NCBI RefSeq assembly: GCF_015732185.1
Contig: NZ_WIQM01000011.1
Span: 1 to 64,000, forward strand
Direction: 5' to 3'
DNA: 64,000 nucleotides
Origin: Pectinatus haikarae
GTDB taxonomy: Bacteria; Bacillota; Negativicutes; Selenomonadales; Selenomonadaceae
Shown: in pieces, positions 1 to 8,228 of the stretch
How positions within the stretch are numbered: position 1 is the stretch's first letter
Layout of the letters: the number at the start of each line of letters is the position of its first letter
Notes under the pieces: generated by a model
Told to the model about the DNA's origin: nothing
What the model saw: only the letters and a program-made list of their open reading frames with translations
Database searches by the model: none
Made by a program: the position numbers and the translations under genes

Positions 1-1
1 T

Positions 2-55
2 TTTATAAAGTGTATATTCTCAATCGCGAGAGAGTATATGCAGACAAAAGAATAA
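2..55 (+). CDS. possible 3' end of an upstream gene (partial)
   Basis: The first 55 bases are open in one plus frame, ending in a peptide like SIAREYMQTKE and a TAA at 53-55. A strong plus-strand terminator follows about 30 bases later, which fits the tail of a gene lying outside the window. A second frame is also open to a TGA at 82-84, so the frame is not certain. Too little is present for a family call. Confidence 0.25.
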   Translation, partial: FIKCIFSIAREYMQTKE

Positions 56-86
56 AGAGGTATTTAATATTGAGTTATTGCTGAAG

Positions 87-122
87 GCAGCTTGTATGTA
101 CGTGTACAAGCTGCTTTTATTT
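87..122 (+). terminator. intrinsic terminator
   Basis: GCAGCTTGTA (87-96) pairs with TACAAGCTGC (105-114), followed by a T-rich tract TTTTATTTT. It would end transcription coming from the left edge of the window. Confidence 0.75.
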
Positions 123-137
123 TAATCTGCGATGAAT

Positions 138-178
138 AAAAAGGATGCCTGACAAAAATTTTGTCAGGCATCCTTTTT
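138..178. terminator. bidirectional terminator after the speD-like gene
   Basis: A near-perfect inverted repeat, AAAAAGGATGCCTGAC paired with GTCAGGCATCCTTTTT around an AAAAATTTT centre, with A and T runs on the two sides. It ends the minus-strand dnaG-rpoD-speD-like transcript and can also stop plus-strand transcription. Confidence 0.9.
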
Positions 179-193
179 ATGAAAACAATAAAG

Positions 194-673
194 TTATTTT
201 TTCCGACGAAGTTTTTTTACCAGATTGCGACCAGGCAAAAGATGGATAACTTTTACACCTGTATTTTGAATACGGCGTAAAGGCGCAATTTTGACCTTGA
301 TATGAGGTTTCATATCTGAAACAGTACCAAAATCTCCTCTGCACAAATAAGTCATTTTTGTTTCTTCAGGTTTTATAATTTTACGTAAAGCACGAACAGT
401 TTTTTCAGGTGAATTATTTTCCTTGCAAACGAATAAATCAATTGCAGCGTATTTTAAAGCAGGGTACACATGAATGGTGAGGTGTCCTTCATCCAAAGGA
501 ATGAAGATGACAAAATGGTTCAGATCAAAAGATTTTACTTCAGTTTGTGAAGGAGTAAGACCATTTTTATGCAAAACATTCTTTAGAGAATCTGATAATA
601 AAGAGGCATTGCTTAATTTTTCCGGATTGCAGTTATACATGTCAATAGCGAGCTGCCGTGCTAAAATTTTCAC
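194..673 (-). CDS. SpeD-like protein lacking the pyruvoyl serine (probable pseudoenzyme)
   Basis: This 159-residue protein is homologous to class 1B S-adenosylmethionine decarboxylase proenzyme (SpeD), which makes decarboxylated AdoMet for spermidine synthesis. The hallmark block reads DEGHLTIHVYPALKYAAID. Aligned to the Thermotoga/Bacillus family without gaps, His68 and Cys83 are kept at exactly those positions. Residue 63, the Ser that self-cleaves and becomes the pyruvoyl cofactor, is Gly (codon GGA, checked on the reverse strand), and Ser55 is Val. No other Ser lies nearby, so normal autoprocessing looks impossible. A basic tail of about 40 residues (ending KKLRRKK) extends past the usual length. 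It lies 12 bases after rpoD and before a terminator, so it is probably cotranscribed with dnaG-rpoD. Family membership is clear. Its function is unknown: a regulatory or AdoMet-binding role is inference. Confidence 0.8.
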   Translation of the reverse strand: MKILARQLAIDMYNCNPEKLSNASLLSDSLKNVLHKNGLTPSQTEVKSFDLNHFVIFIPLDEGHLTIHVYPALKYAAIDLFVCKENNSPEKTVRALRKIIKPEETKMTYLCRGDFGTVSDMKPHIKVKIAPLRRIQNTGVKVIHLLPGRNLVKKLRRKK

Positions 674-685
674 GCAAATACTCCT

Positions 686-1813
686 TTATTCGAGGAAATC
701 TTTAAGTTTTTTGCTGCGGCTGGGATGGCGCAGTTTTCGTAGCGCTTTAGCTTCTATCTGACGAATACGCTCACGTGTTACACCAAAACTTTGGCCTACT
801 TCTTCCAAGGTTCTGGCCCGTCCGTCATCCAAACCAAAACGAAGCCGTAATACTTTTTCTTCTCGCGGAGTAAGAGTCTTTAAAACATCTTCAAGCTGTT
901 CTTTTAGAAGAACGAATGAAGCTGCCTCAGCTGGGGCAGGTGCATCATGGTCTTCAATAAAATCGCCAAGATGAGAATCTTCTTCTTCCCCTATAGGTGT
1001 TTCCAGAGAAACAGGTTCCTGAGCAATCTTCATTATTTCCCTGACACGTTCGACAGTTACTTCCATTTCATTGGCAATTTCTTCAGGGGTAGGATCACGC
1101 CCTAAAGATTGCAAGAGCTGCCGTGAAACGCGGATAAGCTTGTTGATTGTTTCCACCATATGAACAGGTATTCGAATTGTACGTGCCTGATCAGCAATGG
1201 CGCGAGTTATAGCTTGTCTTATCCACCAGGTAGCATAGGTGCTGAATTTATATCCTTTGTTGTAATCAAATTTTTCTACGGCTTTTATGAGACCTAGATT
1301 ACCCTCTTGAATTAAATCGAGGAAGAGCATACCACGTCCTACATATCTTTTGGCAATGCTGACGACAAGACGCAAATTTGCCTCTGCCAGCCTTTTTTGA
1401 GCATTTATATCGCCATTTTCCATTTGTTTAGCCAATGCTATTTCTTCATCGGCATTCAGTAGAGGCACACGGCCAATTTCTTTGAGATACATACGGACAG
1501 GGTCATCAATGTTGATGCCCTCAGGTATGCTCAGATCAATATCATCATCAGTCTTACTGTCAGAATCGTTTTGACCCGCGTCATCAGATAACTTCTCACT
1601 TGAATTTTCATCAACAATGTCAATGCCTTTTTTGGTAAATTTTTCATACAGATCATCTATTTCCTCCGGCGAAAGGTCAACGCTTTGCAACGCTTCCATT
1701 ACTTCACCATAAGTAAGAACGCCGCCTTTTTTCTTTCCCTTTGAAAGCAGGACTTTTATGAATTCGGCACTTTGTGAGATCGCAGCAGGTGTCTGTTTAG
1801 TTGTTTGTTGCAT
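686..1813 (-). CDS. rpoD: RNA polymerase primary sigma factor (sigma-70/SigA)
   Basis: Housekeeping sigma factor of about 375 residues that directs RNA polymerase to -35/-10 promoters. Visible in order: a region 1.1-like N terminus, an acidic linker (about 70-95), region 1.2 ([16 protein letters not shown]), region 2 with [17 protein letters not shown] and [10 protein letters not shown], region 3, and the region 4.2 helix-turn-helix [31 protein letters not shown] ribosome site touches the first ATG (1819) but is ideally spaced for the ATG at 1813, so the shorter start is chosen. It lies downstream of dnaG, the classical macromolecular-synthesis arrangement. The many TTGNNN/TATAAT promoters in this window fit its specificity. 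Confidence 0.98.
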   Translation of the reverse strand: MQQTTKQTPAAISQSAEFIKVLLSKGKKKGGVLTYGEVMEALQSVDLSPEEIDDLYEKFTKKGIDIVDENSSEKLSDDAGQNDSDSKTDDDIDLSIPEGINIDDPVRMYLKEIGRVPLLNADEEIALAKQMENGDINAQKRLAEANLRLVVSIAKRYVGRGMLFLDLIQEGNLGLIKAVEKFDYNKGYKFSTYATWWIRQAITRAIADQARTIRIPVHMVETINKLIRVSRQLLQSLGRDPTPEEIANEMEVTVERVREIMKIAQEPVSLETPIGEEEDSHLGDFIEDHDAPAPAEAASFVLLKEQLEDVLKTLTPREEKVLRLRFGLDDGRARTLEEVGQSFGVTRERIRQIEAKALRKLRHPSRSKKLKDFLE

Positions 1814-1867
1814 ACACATGCCTCCTCCCCAATAGTATATAAGAGTACAAACCAGTCTGCATAATGC

Positions 1868-3655
1868 TCAATTAACTCCATCCATTTCTTTAATAATTCG
1901 CTGAATTTCTCTAAGTTCCTGCTGAAACCCATTATCGCCTTTTCGCTCCAGCTCATCAGCTCTTAAACTGTGTTCCAGATAACTTTTTTTCAAATATGAT
2001 AGATGGATAGTTTTCAGATAATCATCCAATAAATCAGTTTCAGCATTATTTTCATTTTCTACGATACAGCGTGATAATTCGGTGTAAGCAGTATCACTTA
2101 AAAGTTCTGAAGCGGTTATGTCACTGACAGGTTCATGATCAGCAGCCTGTCTTACTGTGTAGGATAATATTTCACGGTGATTTTTATCGGTAAATTCATC
2201 CATAGAGATAGAAGCCATAATATAATCCACAATATCTGGTTCACGCCAGATTTTGCTGATTATGTATCTGCCGGCTTTGATAATGGCATCGTTACCAGTT
2301 CCGTCAATAGATTTCATAGATTTTATCACAGGCAAATTTGAGTGCTTACTTTTTCGTTGATGCTTTTGCAGCTCAGATCGCAGATCCGTTTCATCAATTC
2401 CCAGCGTTTGAGCCGTCCGGATTATATAACCATTAGACTCAACTGAATTGTCTACCGAAGCCAGAACGGGAAGGATGAGAGTCACTGCTTTTAATTTGCC
2501 TTCAAGTGCCGTATAATCAATAGTATGCACTATGTGATACAAATGAAAGTCAATAAAATTTAAAGCTTCATCAATAAGCTTGGTAAAAGCAGAGGCGCTG
2601 TGTTTGCGGATAAACTCATCAGGATCTTTTCCGTCGGGCAGGGTGATAACTTTTACGTTGGCACCACTGCCGTGTGCGATTGATAAAGCCCGTATAGTAG
2701 CCAGCTGTCCGGCTGCATCACTGTCATAGCAAAAATAAATATTGGGAGAATACCGCATAAGCTTTTTACATTGTTCAACTGTAAAGGCCGTACCCAATGA
2801 AGCAACTGTGTTGCAAATACCACTGCTTGCCAGAGCGATAGCATCCATATAACCTTCAACAACTATAGAATATTCTTGGTGGCGGATAAACTTTTTTGCC
2901 TCGTTTAGCCCAAATAATAAACGGCGTTTATTGAATAAAGCCGTTTCCGGTGAATTGAGGTATTTGGGCTGATCATTACCGAGGGTGCGGGCACCGAAGC
3001 CCACAGGCTGTCCCTTTTCATCAGCGATGGGAATAATCAAGCGTTCTCGGAACCGATCATAGTGACCTCCTGATTTTTTCTTTACGATTAGACCAACCTG
3101 CAGCAACAATTCTACATTGATACCGCGTTTTATAAATGCAGACGATAATTTGTCCCATCCAGGAGGTGCAAATCCCAAATGGAACTTTTCGATAATCTCC
3201 TTATTGATACCGCGTTTTTGAAGGTAAAGTATACCAGGTTTTCCATAGCCGGTTTTTGTAAGGCAATTATGAAAAAAGTTCTGAGCCATTTCATGAATTT
3301 TGTACAGGCTTTTTATTTCCTGTTCTTTTTTTACTTGTATTGCTGATTTCTTCTTTTGGGGAATAGGAATGTTAAGCCGTTCGGCTTGGAGTCTTATCGC
3401 TTCTCCGTAGGAGATATTTTCTATGAGCGATACAAATTTAAATACATTTCCCCCTTTATGGCAACCGAAGCAATAGAAAAAGCCTTCATCCGGTACTACG
3501 GAAAAGGAAGGTGTGTTTTCTCTATGAAATGGACAACAGCCCCAATAATTATGACCGCGTTTTTTCAATGAAACATAGGAAGATACAACTTTTAAGATAT
3601 CGGATGAAGAATAGACTCTTTCCACGAAATCATTATATGAAGTATTGTCTAACAT
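1868..3655 (-). CDS. dnaG: DNA primase
   Basis: Primase of about 595 residues, which lays RNA primers for DNA replication together with DnaB. The N-terminal CHC2 zinc finger is intact (counted from the upstream GTG: Cys44, His47, Cys65, Cys68, in CCPFHRENTPSFSV and FYCFGCHKGG). The catalytic TOPRIM core follows, with VVEGYMDAIAL and the metal-binding YFCYDSDAAGQ. A C-terminal helicase-interacting region completes the usual length of about 600. The open frame begins at a GTG (3664), but GGGTGA sits 5 bases ahead of the ATG at 3655, which is preferred. It is first in the dnaG-rpoD operon, with a 54-base gap to rpoD. Confidence 0.97.
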   Translation of the reverse strand: MLDNTSYNDFVERVYSSSDILKVVSSYVSLKKRGHNYWGCCPFHRENTPSFSVVPDEGFFYCFGCHKGGNVFKFVSLIENISYGEAIRLQAERLNIPIPQKKKSAIQVKKEQEIKSLYKIHEMAQNFFHNCLTKTGYGKPGILYLQKRGINKEIIEKFHLGFAPPGWDKLSSAFIKRGINVELLLQVGLIVKKKSGGHYDRFRERLIIPIADEKGQPVGFGARTLGNDQPKYLNSPETALFNKRRLLFGLNEAKKFIRHQEYSIVVEGYMDAIALASSGICNTVASLGTAFTVEQCKKLMRYSPNIYFCYDSDAAGQLATIRALSIAHGSGANVKVITLPDGKDPDEFIRKHSASAFTKLIDEALNFIDFHLYHIVHTIDYTALEGKLKAVTLILPVLASVDNSVESNGYIIRTAQTLGIDETDLRSELQKHQRKSKHSNLPVIKSMKSIDGTGNDAIIKAGRYIISKIWREPDIVDYIMASISMDEFTDKNHREILSYTVRQAADHEPVSDITASELLSDTAYTELSRCIVENENNAETDLLDDYLKTIHLSYLKKSYLEHSLRADELERKGDNGFQQELREIQRIIKEMDGVN

Positions 3656-3973
3656 GATATTCACCCGTGTGCTTGAAAATTTAACGAGACAAATAAATAA
3701 GATTCTATGTTAATGTTAAATTTCCTTTAATAAAATTTGACTTAAACACAATAATTTGGAAATTGATGGTTTATAAAGAAAACAAAGCGGAAATAGCTTT
3801 TGTTTATTTTGTGCAGTTCTCCTATAAATCAGCGTATCCATAGTTTTCATTAATTTGTTTGTTATGAATTAAATTCAATAAAAATTCCTGATATCCTTTT
3901 TTTGTTGTAAATTCGTTGTTTTTTTATATCTAATTTGTTAGGATAAGAAATATAGCATTTAGGGGGAATTAAT
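3656..3973. other. divergent intergenic region, dnaG / dipeptidase
   Basis: About 318 AT-rich bases between divergently transcribed genes must hold promoters for both. I could not find a convincing -35/-10 pair with 16-18 base spacing on either strand and saw no strong hairpin or RNA gene. AGGGGG at 3961-3966 is the ribosome site for the TTG start at 3974. Confidence 0.5.
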
Positions 3974-5443
3974 TTGGCTGAAAATATCATATTGGAAAAA
4001 GTTCTCAAAGAATTTGGCGAACTGGCGAAAATACCAAGACCGTCCGGGCATGAAAAAAATGTGAGCGATTATATTGTCACAAGGCTGAAGAGTATGGGGC
4101 TTGTGGTTTATCAGGATAAATATAACAATGTAATAGCCGAAAAAAAGGCGGCAGATGGTTTTGCTAATGTTCCTTTAGTCATGCTGCAAAGTCATATGGA
4201 CATGGTTTGCATTGCTGAAGAAGGAATAACATACGATCCGCTTCATGATCCTATAAAAATAAAGAATGACGGGAAATTTTTATCTGCCGAGGGAACGAGT
4301 CTGGGAGCTGATGACGGTATAGGCATAGCCAGTATATTTTATCTTTTGGCGCAGAATTTTAAACATGGACCCTTGCGCGCTGTTTTCACAGTAGATGAAG
4401 AACAGGGAATGACGGGAGCCCGCGGTCTTGATAAAAAATATCTGCAGGATGTTTCTTACATTATAAATTGCGATTCTGAAGATTATGATGTGGTAACCAT
4501 AGCCAGTGCGGGCAGCGTACGTGTCAGCTTTGAGAAGAACATTAGGTTTGGTCAGCCAAGGGAAGATTTTCACAGTGCGCATATAGGTATAAAAAATTTG
4601 CTTGGCGGTCATTCGGGGACGGAAATAAATAAAAACAGATGTAATGCAATCAAAATGCTGGCACTTGTTCTGTGCAGTCTGTATGAGGAAAGAATAGATT
4701 TTGCTCTTGCCGAAATAAAAGGCGGTAGGGCTGATAATGCTATTGCCTCGGAAGCTTTTGCAGATATAGTGTACAATGCAGATCATGAAGGTAAGATAAA
4801 GATGATCTTAGAAAGGCAGGAAAAAGAATTTGGTGAAGTATATGGGGCGATAGAAAAAAATGCCAAATTTATTTTTGAGGAAACAGCCATGCCGCCGGCA
4901 GTGATCGTGGAAGAAGATGCAAAAGCATTGATTGCGCTTCTTTGTGTTTTGCATAGTGGAGTATATGCTATGTCACAGACAGTGAATGCGCTGCCTGAAT
5001 TATCTGCTAATATAGGCAGGCTGGGTGTTGCTGACAATAAAGTTTCTGTCCGCTTATTGGCAAGAAGCGCCACAAATGCCAATCTTTCTTTTATAAAAAC
5101 CGCTTATAGAAATTTGTCTGAAATGAGTGGATTTACTGCTGTATTTGCACCGACTTCACCTGCATGGAAGGGGAACCCGGACAGCGCGCTGGCAGGCATT
5201 GCCGCGGAGATATTTAAAGAACAGAATAATAAACCGATGCAGCTTGAATTCATTCATGGCGGACTGGAGTGCAATTATTTTGCCGATAAAAAAAGCGATG
5301 CAGATATTATTTCGATAGGTCCTAATAATATTGACATCCACACTCCACAGGAAAAATTGCAGCTTGATACAGTGGTACCGCAGATACTGCTTATGATGGA
5401 AATTGTTTCAAGGATTGCAGGAAACGGCAGAAAGGCGGTATGA
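3974..5443 (+). CDS. pepD: aminoacyl-histidine dipeptidase (M20C, PepD family)
   Basis: Cytosolic zinc dipeptidase of 489 residues that hydrolyses a broad range of dipeptides (Xaa-His and others). The M20 two-metal site is visible: His74-x-Asp76 in LQSHMDMVC, Asp113 in GADDGIG, Glu142-Glu143 in DEEQGMTGARGL, Asp167 in NCDSED, and a C-terminal His in FIHGGLECNYF. The length is normal for the family. The start is TTG, supported by AGGGGG eight bases upstream. Its stop overlaps the next gene by four bases (ATGA), so the two are translationally coupled although their functions look unrelated. Confidence 0.93.
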   Translation: MAENIILEKVLKEFGELAKIPRPSGHEKNVSDYIVTRLKSMGLVVYQDKYNNVIAEKKAADGFANVPLVMLQSHMDMVCIAEEGITYDPLHDPIKIKNDGKFLSAEGTSLGADDGIGIASIFYLLAQNFKHGPLRAVFTVDEEQGMTGARGLDKKYLQDVSYIINCDSEDYDVVTIASAGSVRVSFEKNIRFGQPREDFHSAHIGIKNLLGGHSGTEINKNRCNAIKMLALVLCSLYEERIDFALAEIKGGRADNAIASEAFADIVYNADHEGKIKMILERQEKEFGEVYGAIEKNAKFIFEETAMPPAVIVEEDAKALIALLCVLHSGVYAMSQTVNALPELSANIGRLGVADNKVSVRLLARSATNANLSFIKTAYRNLSEMSGFTAVFAPTSPAWKGNPDSALAGIAAEIFKEQNNKPMQLEFIHGGLECNYFADKKSDADIISIGPNNIDIHTPQEKLQLDTVVPQILLMMEIVSRIAGNGRKAV

Positions 5444-6579
5444 TCGGCAATATGGCTTTGAAGAAACCGCGTATTAATGCTATTGAATATATGCGCGGAA
5501 TATCTATGCTGGGCGTTATAGGCATTCATGTGGGGTCTCAGTATATAATAAACACCAATGCCAATATACAGCTTATAGCCGTTTTTGAAATAATGACGAG
5601 ATTTTCTGTACCGATTTTCTTCTTTATTTCAGCTTTCGGGCTTTTTTATAATTTAGATATAAATGCAAAATTTGATTATTCGCAGTTTATGAAAAAACGT
5701 TTTAAGACGGTTTTGGTGCCATATTTTGTGTGGTCGTTTTTTTATACAGCTCTTTATGCGGTCAGATATAATGACCCTTCTGTATTGAACCCCTTCCATA
5801 TGGTTTATTTGTTGTTTTTCGGGATCGCTTCTTATCAGTTATATTTTATGGTTATACTTATATGGTTTTACTTATTTATGCCGCTATGGATATATATGGT
5901 CAAGCACAGCAGCAGGAAGAGCCTTTTTCTCTTACTGCTTGCCCAGATAGTTTTTGATTACTATTCCAGCTTTATAATGAATCCCTACGGTATAATAAAT
6001 CCTCTTATAAAAGATCTGCTTGTGTATCGGTTGAATTATTGGGTTGTTCATTATGTATTCATATTTATTTTAGGCGGGTTTCTGGCGGTACATTTTGAAA
6101 AATTTCGGGCATTTATGAAAGAAAGACGTAAATTTATAAGAATGTTTTTTATAGCTTCTCTTGCAGGACTTTTGGGATATTATTATTACTGCATTTTTGC
6201 GGAAGGTTATACAGCCTTGGAAGCAATCAATACGGCACATCAGCTTTCACCGGCAGGAATGATTTATACAATAGGGGCGGTTATATTTTTATTCAGTGAA
6301 TTCTGCAATTGCAGATATCCTGAGTCTGTGAAAAGTTTTTTCTCTCTTTTGGGACAACATTCTTATTTTGCATATTTATGTCATCCCATATTTATATCTG
6401 TGCTTGCCGCCGTTATGGTCAAACTTAATCTTGTTATGACAGCGGTAAGCAGCATGATATTTTATGCAGCGGTGGTATTTTTGTCTATCATCGCGGCTGT
6501 TTTCTGCAGGTGTTTTTCAGAGAAATATTGTCCGTATATTAATTTCCTGACAATCGGTATATATCCCAAACATAAATAA
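5440..6579 (+). CDS. acyltransferase 3 family membrane protein
   Basis: Integral membrane protein of 379 residues with about ten hydrophobic segments. It begins with the family signature (EYMRGISMLGVIGIHVG), whose Arg-Gly and Ile-His residues are conserved in acyltransferase 3/OafA proteins. Members transfer acetyl or similar groups to surface glycans, peptidoglycan, antibiotics or lipids; the substrate cannot be read from sequence. No periplasmic SGNH domain is fused to it. It overlaps pepD by four bases and is followed by a promoter for rpmB. It could serve the surface-glycan genes elsewhere in the window, but that is inference. Confidence 0.85.
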   Translation: MIGNMALKKPRINAIEYMRGISMLGVIGIHVGSQYIINTNANIQLIAVFEIMTRFSVPIFFFISAFGLFYNLDINAKFDYSQFMKKRFKTVLVPYFVWSFFYTALYAVRYNDPSVLNPFHMVYLLFFGIASYQLYFMVILIWFYLFMPLWIYMVKHSSRKSLFLLLLAQIVFDYYSSFIMNPYGIINPLIKDLLVYRLNYWVVHYVFIFILGGFLAVHFEKFRAFMKERRKFIRMFFIASLAGLLGYYYYCIFAEGYTALEAINTAHQLSPAGMIYTIGAVIFLFSEFCNCRYPESVKSFFSLLGQHSYFAYLCHPIFISVLAAVMVKLNLVMTAVSSMIFYAAVVFLSIIAAVFCRCFSEKYCPYINFLTIGIYPKHK

Positions 6580-6583
6580 AATC

Positions 6584-6612
6584 TTGCATTAGCAGTAAAG
6601 TTATGATATATT
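6584..6612 (+). promoter_or_regulatory. sigma-70 promoter of rpmB
   Basis: TTGCAT (6584-6589) and TATATT (6607-6612) are separated by exactly 17 bases, about 50 bases ahead of the rpmB start. AAGGAGG near 6645 is the ribosome site. Confidence 0.7.
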
Positions 6613-6661
6613 ATTTCTATTGTGTGTTATTCAATGAGCTTATTAAGGAGGCGTATTATAG

Positions 6662-6856
6662 ATGGCAAATGTTTGTGAAATTTGTGGTAAGGGTGAAATG
6701 GCGGGAATGAATGTCAGCCATTCTCATTTGAAGACAAAGCGTACATGGAAGCCTAATATTCAGCGTGTGCACGCGGTTGTAGATGGTGAAGTGAAGAGCA
6801 TCAATGTCTGCACTCGGTGTATGCGTACCAACAGTAAAGTCCAGCGTGCTAATTAA
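6662..6856 (+). CDS. rpmB: 50S ribosomal protein L28 (zinc-binding form)
   Basis: A 64-residue L28 of the large ribosomal subunit. It opens MANVCEICGKGEM and continues with HSHLKTKRTWKPN, the conserved rRNA-contacting segment. Two Cys-x2-Cys pairs (VCEICGK and VCTRCMR) make it the C+ zinc-ribbon paralogue rather than the zinc-free form used under zinc limitation. Whether a second C- copy exists elsewhere cannot be seen. It is monocistronic, with its own promoter and terminator. Confidence 0.97.
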   Translation: MANVCEICGKGEMAGMNVSHSHLKTKRTWKPNIQRVHAVVDGEVKSINVCTRCMRTNSKVQRAN

Positions 6857-6882
6857 TTTGCGCTCTCTACTTTTATAGAGCC

Positions 6883-6911
6883 CTTATCCCAAAAGGATAG
6901 GGGTTTTTTCT
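6883..6911 (+). terminator. terminator of rpmB
   Basis: CCCTTATCC, an AAAA loop and GGATAGGGG form a nine-pair stem (one G-U) followed by TTTTTTC. Confidence 0.9.
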
Positions 6912-6939
6912 ATTTGATTTTAATCAGTCAGGAGAAAAA

Positions 6940-8190
6940 ATGTTTTCAGAAAAGATATTACAAGCAAGAGATGAGGCATTGAAGGAATGCCAGCCGTATT
7001 TTGTCTGTCCTGATAAAATGGCAGAAAAAAATACGCTGAAGATTTTGAACGCAATGAGGAAAGTAAAAGTTTCTGAAGCCCATTTTAACACTTCCAGCGG
7101 TTATGCCTACGATGATATAGGCAGGGGAAAACTTGAGGAGCTTTATGCTTGGGTATTTAAGACTGAAGCGGCGCTTGTCAGAACACATTTTGTGTCTGGA
7201 ACGCATACTTTGGCAACAGTTTTATTCGGAATTCTGCGGCCGGGAGATGAATTGACGGCGGTAATGGGCGCACCTTATGATACGATGCGAACTGTTATAG
7301 GACATGAAAAAGATATTCCGGGATCTTTAAAGGAATTCAACATTGGGTATAGACAGGCAGAATTAACTGAGGACGGACATGTGGATTATGAAGCGGTGAG
7401 AAGATGTATAAATGAAAAAACGAAAATGGTTTTAATACAGCGCTCACGCGGATATAGTATGAGACCCACATTGACAGTAAAGGATATAGAAAATATATGC
7501 GGTTTCGTGAAAAATGTAAAATCGGATTGTATATGTTTTGTGGATAATTGCTATGGTGAGTTTATTGAAGAAAGAGAACCGACAGAAGTTGGTGCTGATA
7601 TAATAGGAGGGTCTTTAATAAAAAACCCCGGTGGGGGATTAGCGCCGACCGGAGGGTATATCGCAGGCCGGAAAAAATTGGTGGACCTGGCCTCTTATCG
7701 TCTTACCTCTCCGGGAATGGGGGCGGAGCTTGGCGCATCACTTTCAAATAATCGATTGCTTTTTCAAGGTTTGTTTCTGGCACCGCATGTGGTGGCGCAG
7801 GCAGTGAAAAGTGCTGTATTTGCTGCAGCTTTTTTCAGCAGGCTGGGATATAATGTACGGCCGGATATCAATGATAAGCGCGGTGATATAATACAGGCCA
7901 TCGAATTAAAAACAAGAGAAAAACTTATTGCTTTTTGCCGCGGCATACAGAAATATTCACCGGTAGATTCTTTTGCCGCGCCTGAGCCGTGGGATATGCC
8001 GGGTTATACGGATCAAGTGATAATGGCAGCAGGAACCTTTATTCAGGGAGCGTCCATAGAACTGAGTGCGGACGGACCGATGCGCAGCCCGTATGCTGTA
8101 TATATGCAAGGCGCACTTACTTTTGAACATGGGGTTATAGCTGCTATGGGGGCAGCACAAGAAATGGAAAATATAAAGAATGGAAAATAA
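6940..8190 (+). CDS. PLP-dependent methionine gamma-lyase family protein (YnbB-like)
   Basis: A 416-residue fold-type I PLP enzyme of the Met_gamma_lyase/YnbB family, once called aluminium-resistance proteins. Family features seen: HFNTSSGYAYDDIGRGKLEELYA, the VSGTHTLATVLFG cofactor-phosphate region, VDNCYGEF with the Asp facing the PLP ring nitrogen, and GGSLIKNPGGGLAPTGGYIAG containing the likely Schiff-base Lys. The true substrate is poorly defined; a sulfur amino-acid lyase role is inferred from the fold. It starts at ATG after AGGAG and ends within a strong terminator. Confidence 0.88.
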   Translation: MFSEKILQARDEALKECQPYFVCPDKMAEKNTLKILNAMRKVKVSEAHFNTSSGYAYDDIGRGKLEELYAWVFKTEAALVRTHFVSGTHTLATVLFGILRPGDELTAVMGAPYDTMRTVIGHEKDIPGSLKEFNIGYRQAELTEDGHVDYEAVRRCINEKTKMVLIQRSRGYSMRPTLTVKDIENICGFVKNVKSDCICFVDNCYGEFIEEREPTEVGADIIGGSLIKNPGGGLAPTGGYIAGRKKLVDLASYRLTSPGMGAELGASLSNNRLLFQGLFLAPHVVAQAVKSAVFAAAFFSRLGYNVRPDINDKRGDIIQAIELKTREKLIAFCRGIQKYSPVDSFAAPEPWDMPGYTDQVIMAAGTFIQGASIELSADGPMRSPYAVYMQGALTFEHGVIAAMGAAQEMENIKNGK

Positions 8191-8228
8191 AAGCATGACC
8201 CGGATTTTTTCCGGGTCATGCTTTTATT
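8190..8228. terminator. bidirectional terminator between convergent genes
   Basis: AAAAGCATGACCCGG and CCGGGTCATGCTTTT form a perfect stem around a T-rich loop. It serves both the plus-strand PLP enzyme and the minus-strand SGNH hydrolase, and it overlaps the hydrolase stop codon. Confidence 0.93.

Noticed and set aside
474-761. A 95-codon plus-strand frame spanning the speD-like and rpoD ends
   Set aside because: It crosses two confirmed minus-strand genes and has no ribosome site.
3656-3973. Heat-shock or other specialised promoter before dnaG
   Set aside because: No CIRCE-like inverted repeat or credible -35/-10 pair could be found by eye.
4280-4786. A 168-codon minus-strand frame opposite the dipeptidase
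   Set aside because: Antisense to conserved pepD catalytic sequence, with no ribosome site or family resemblance.
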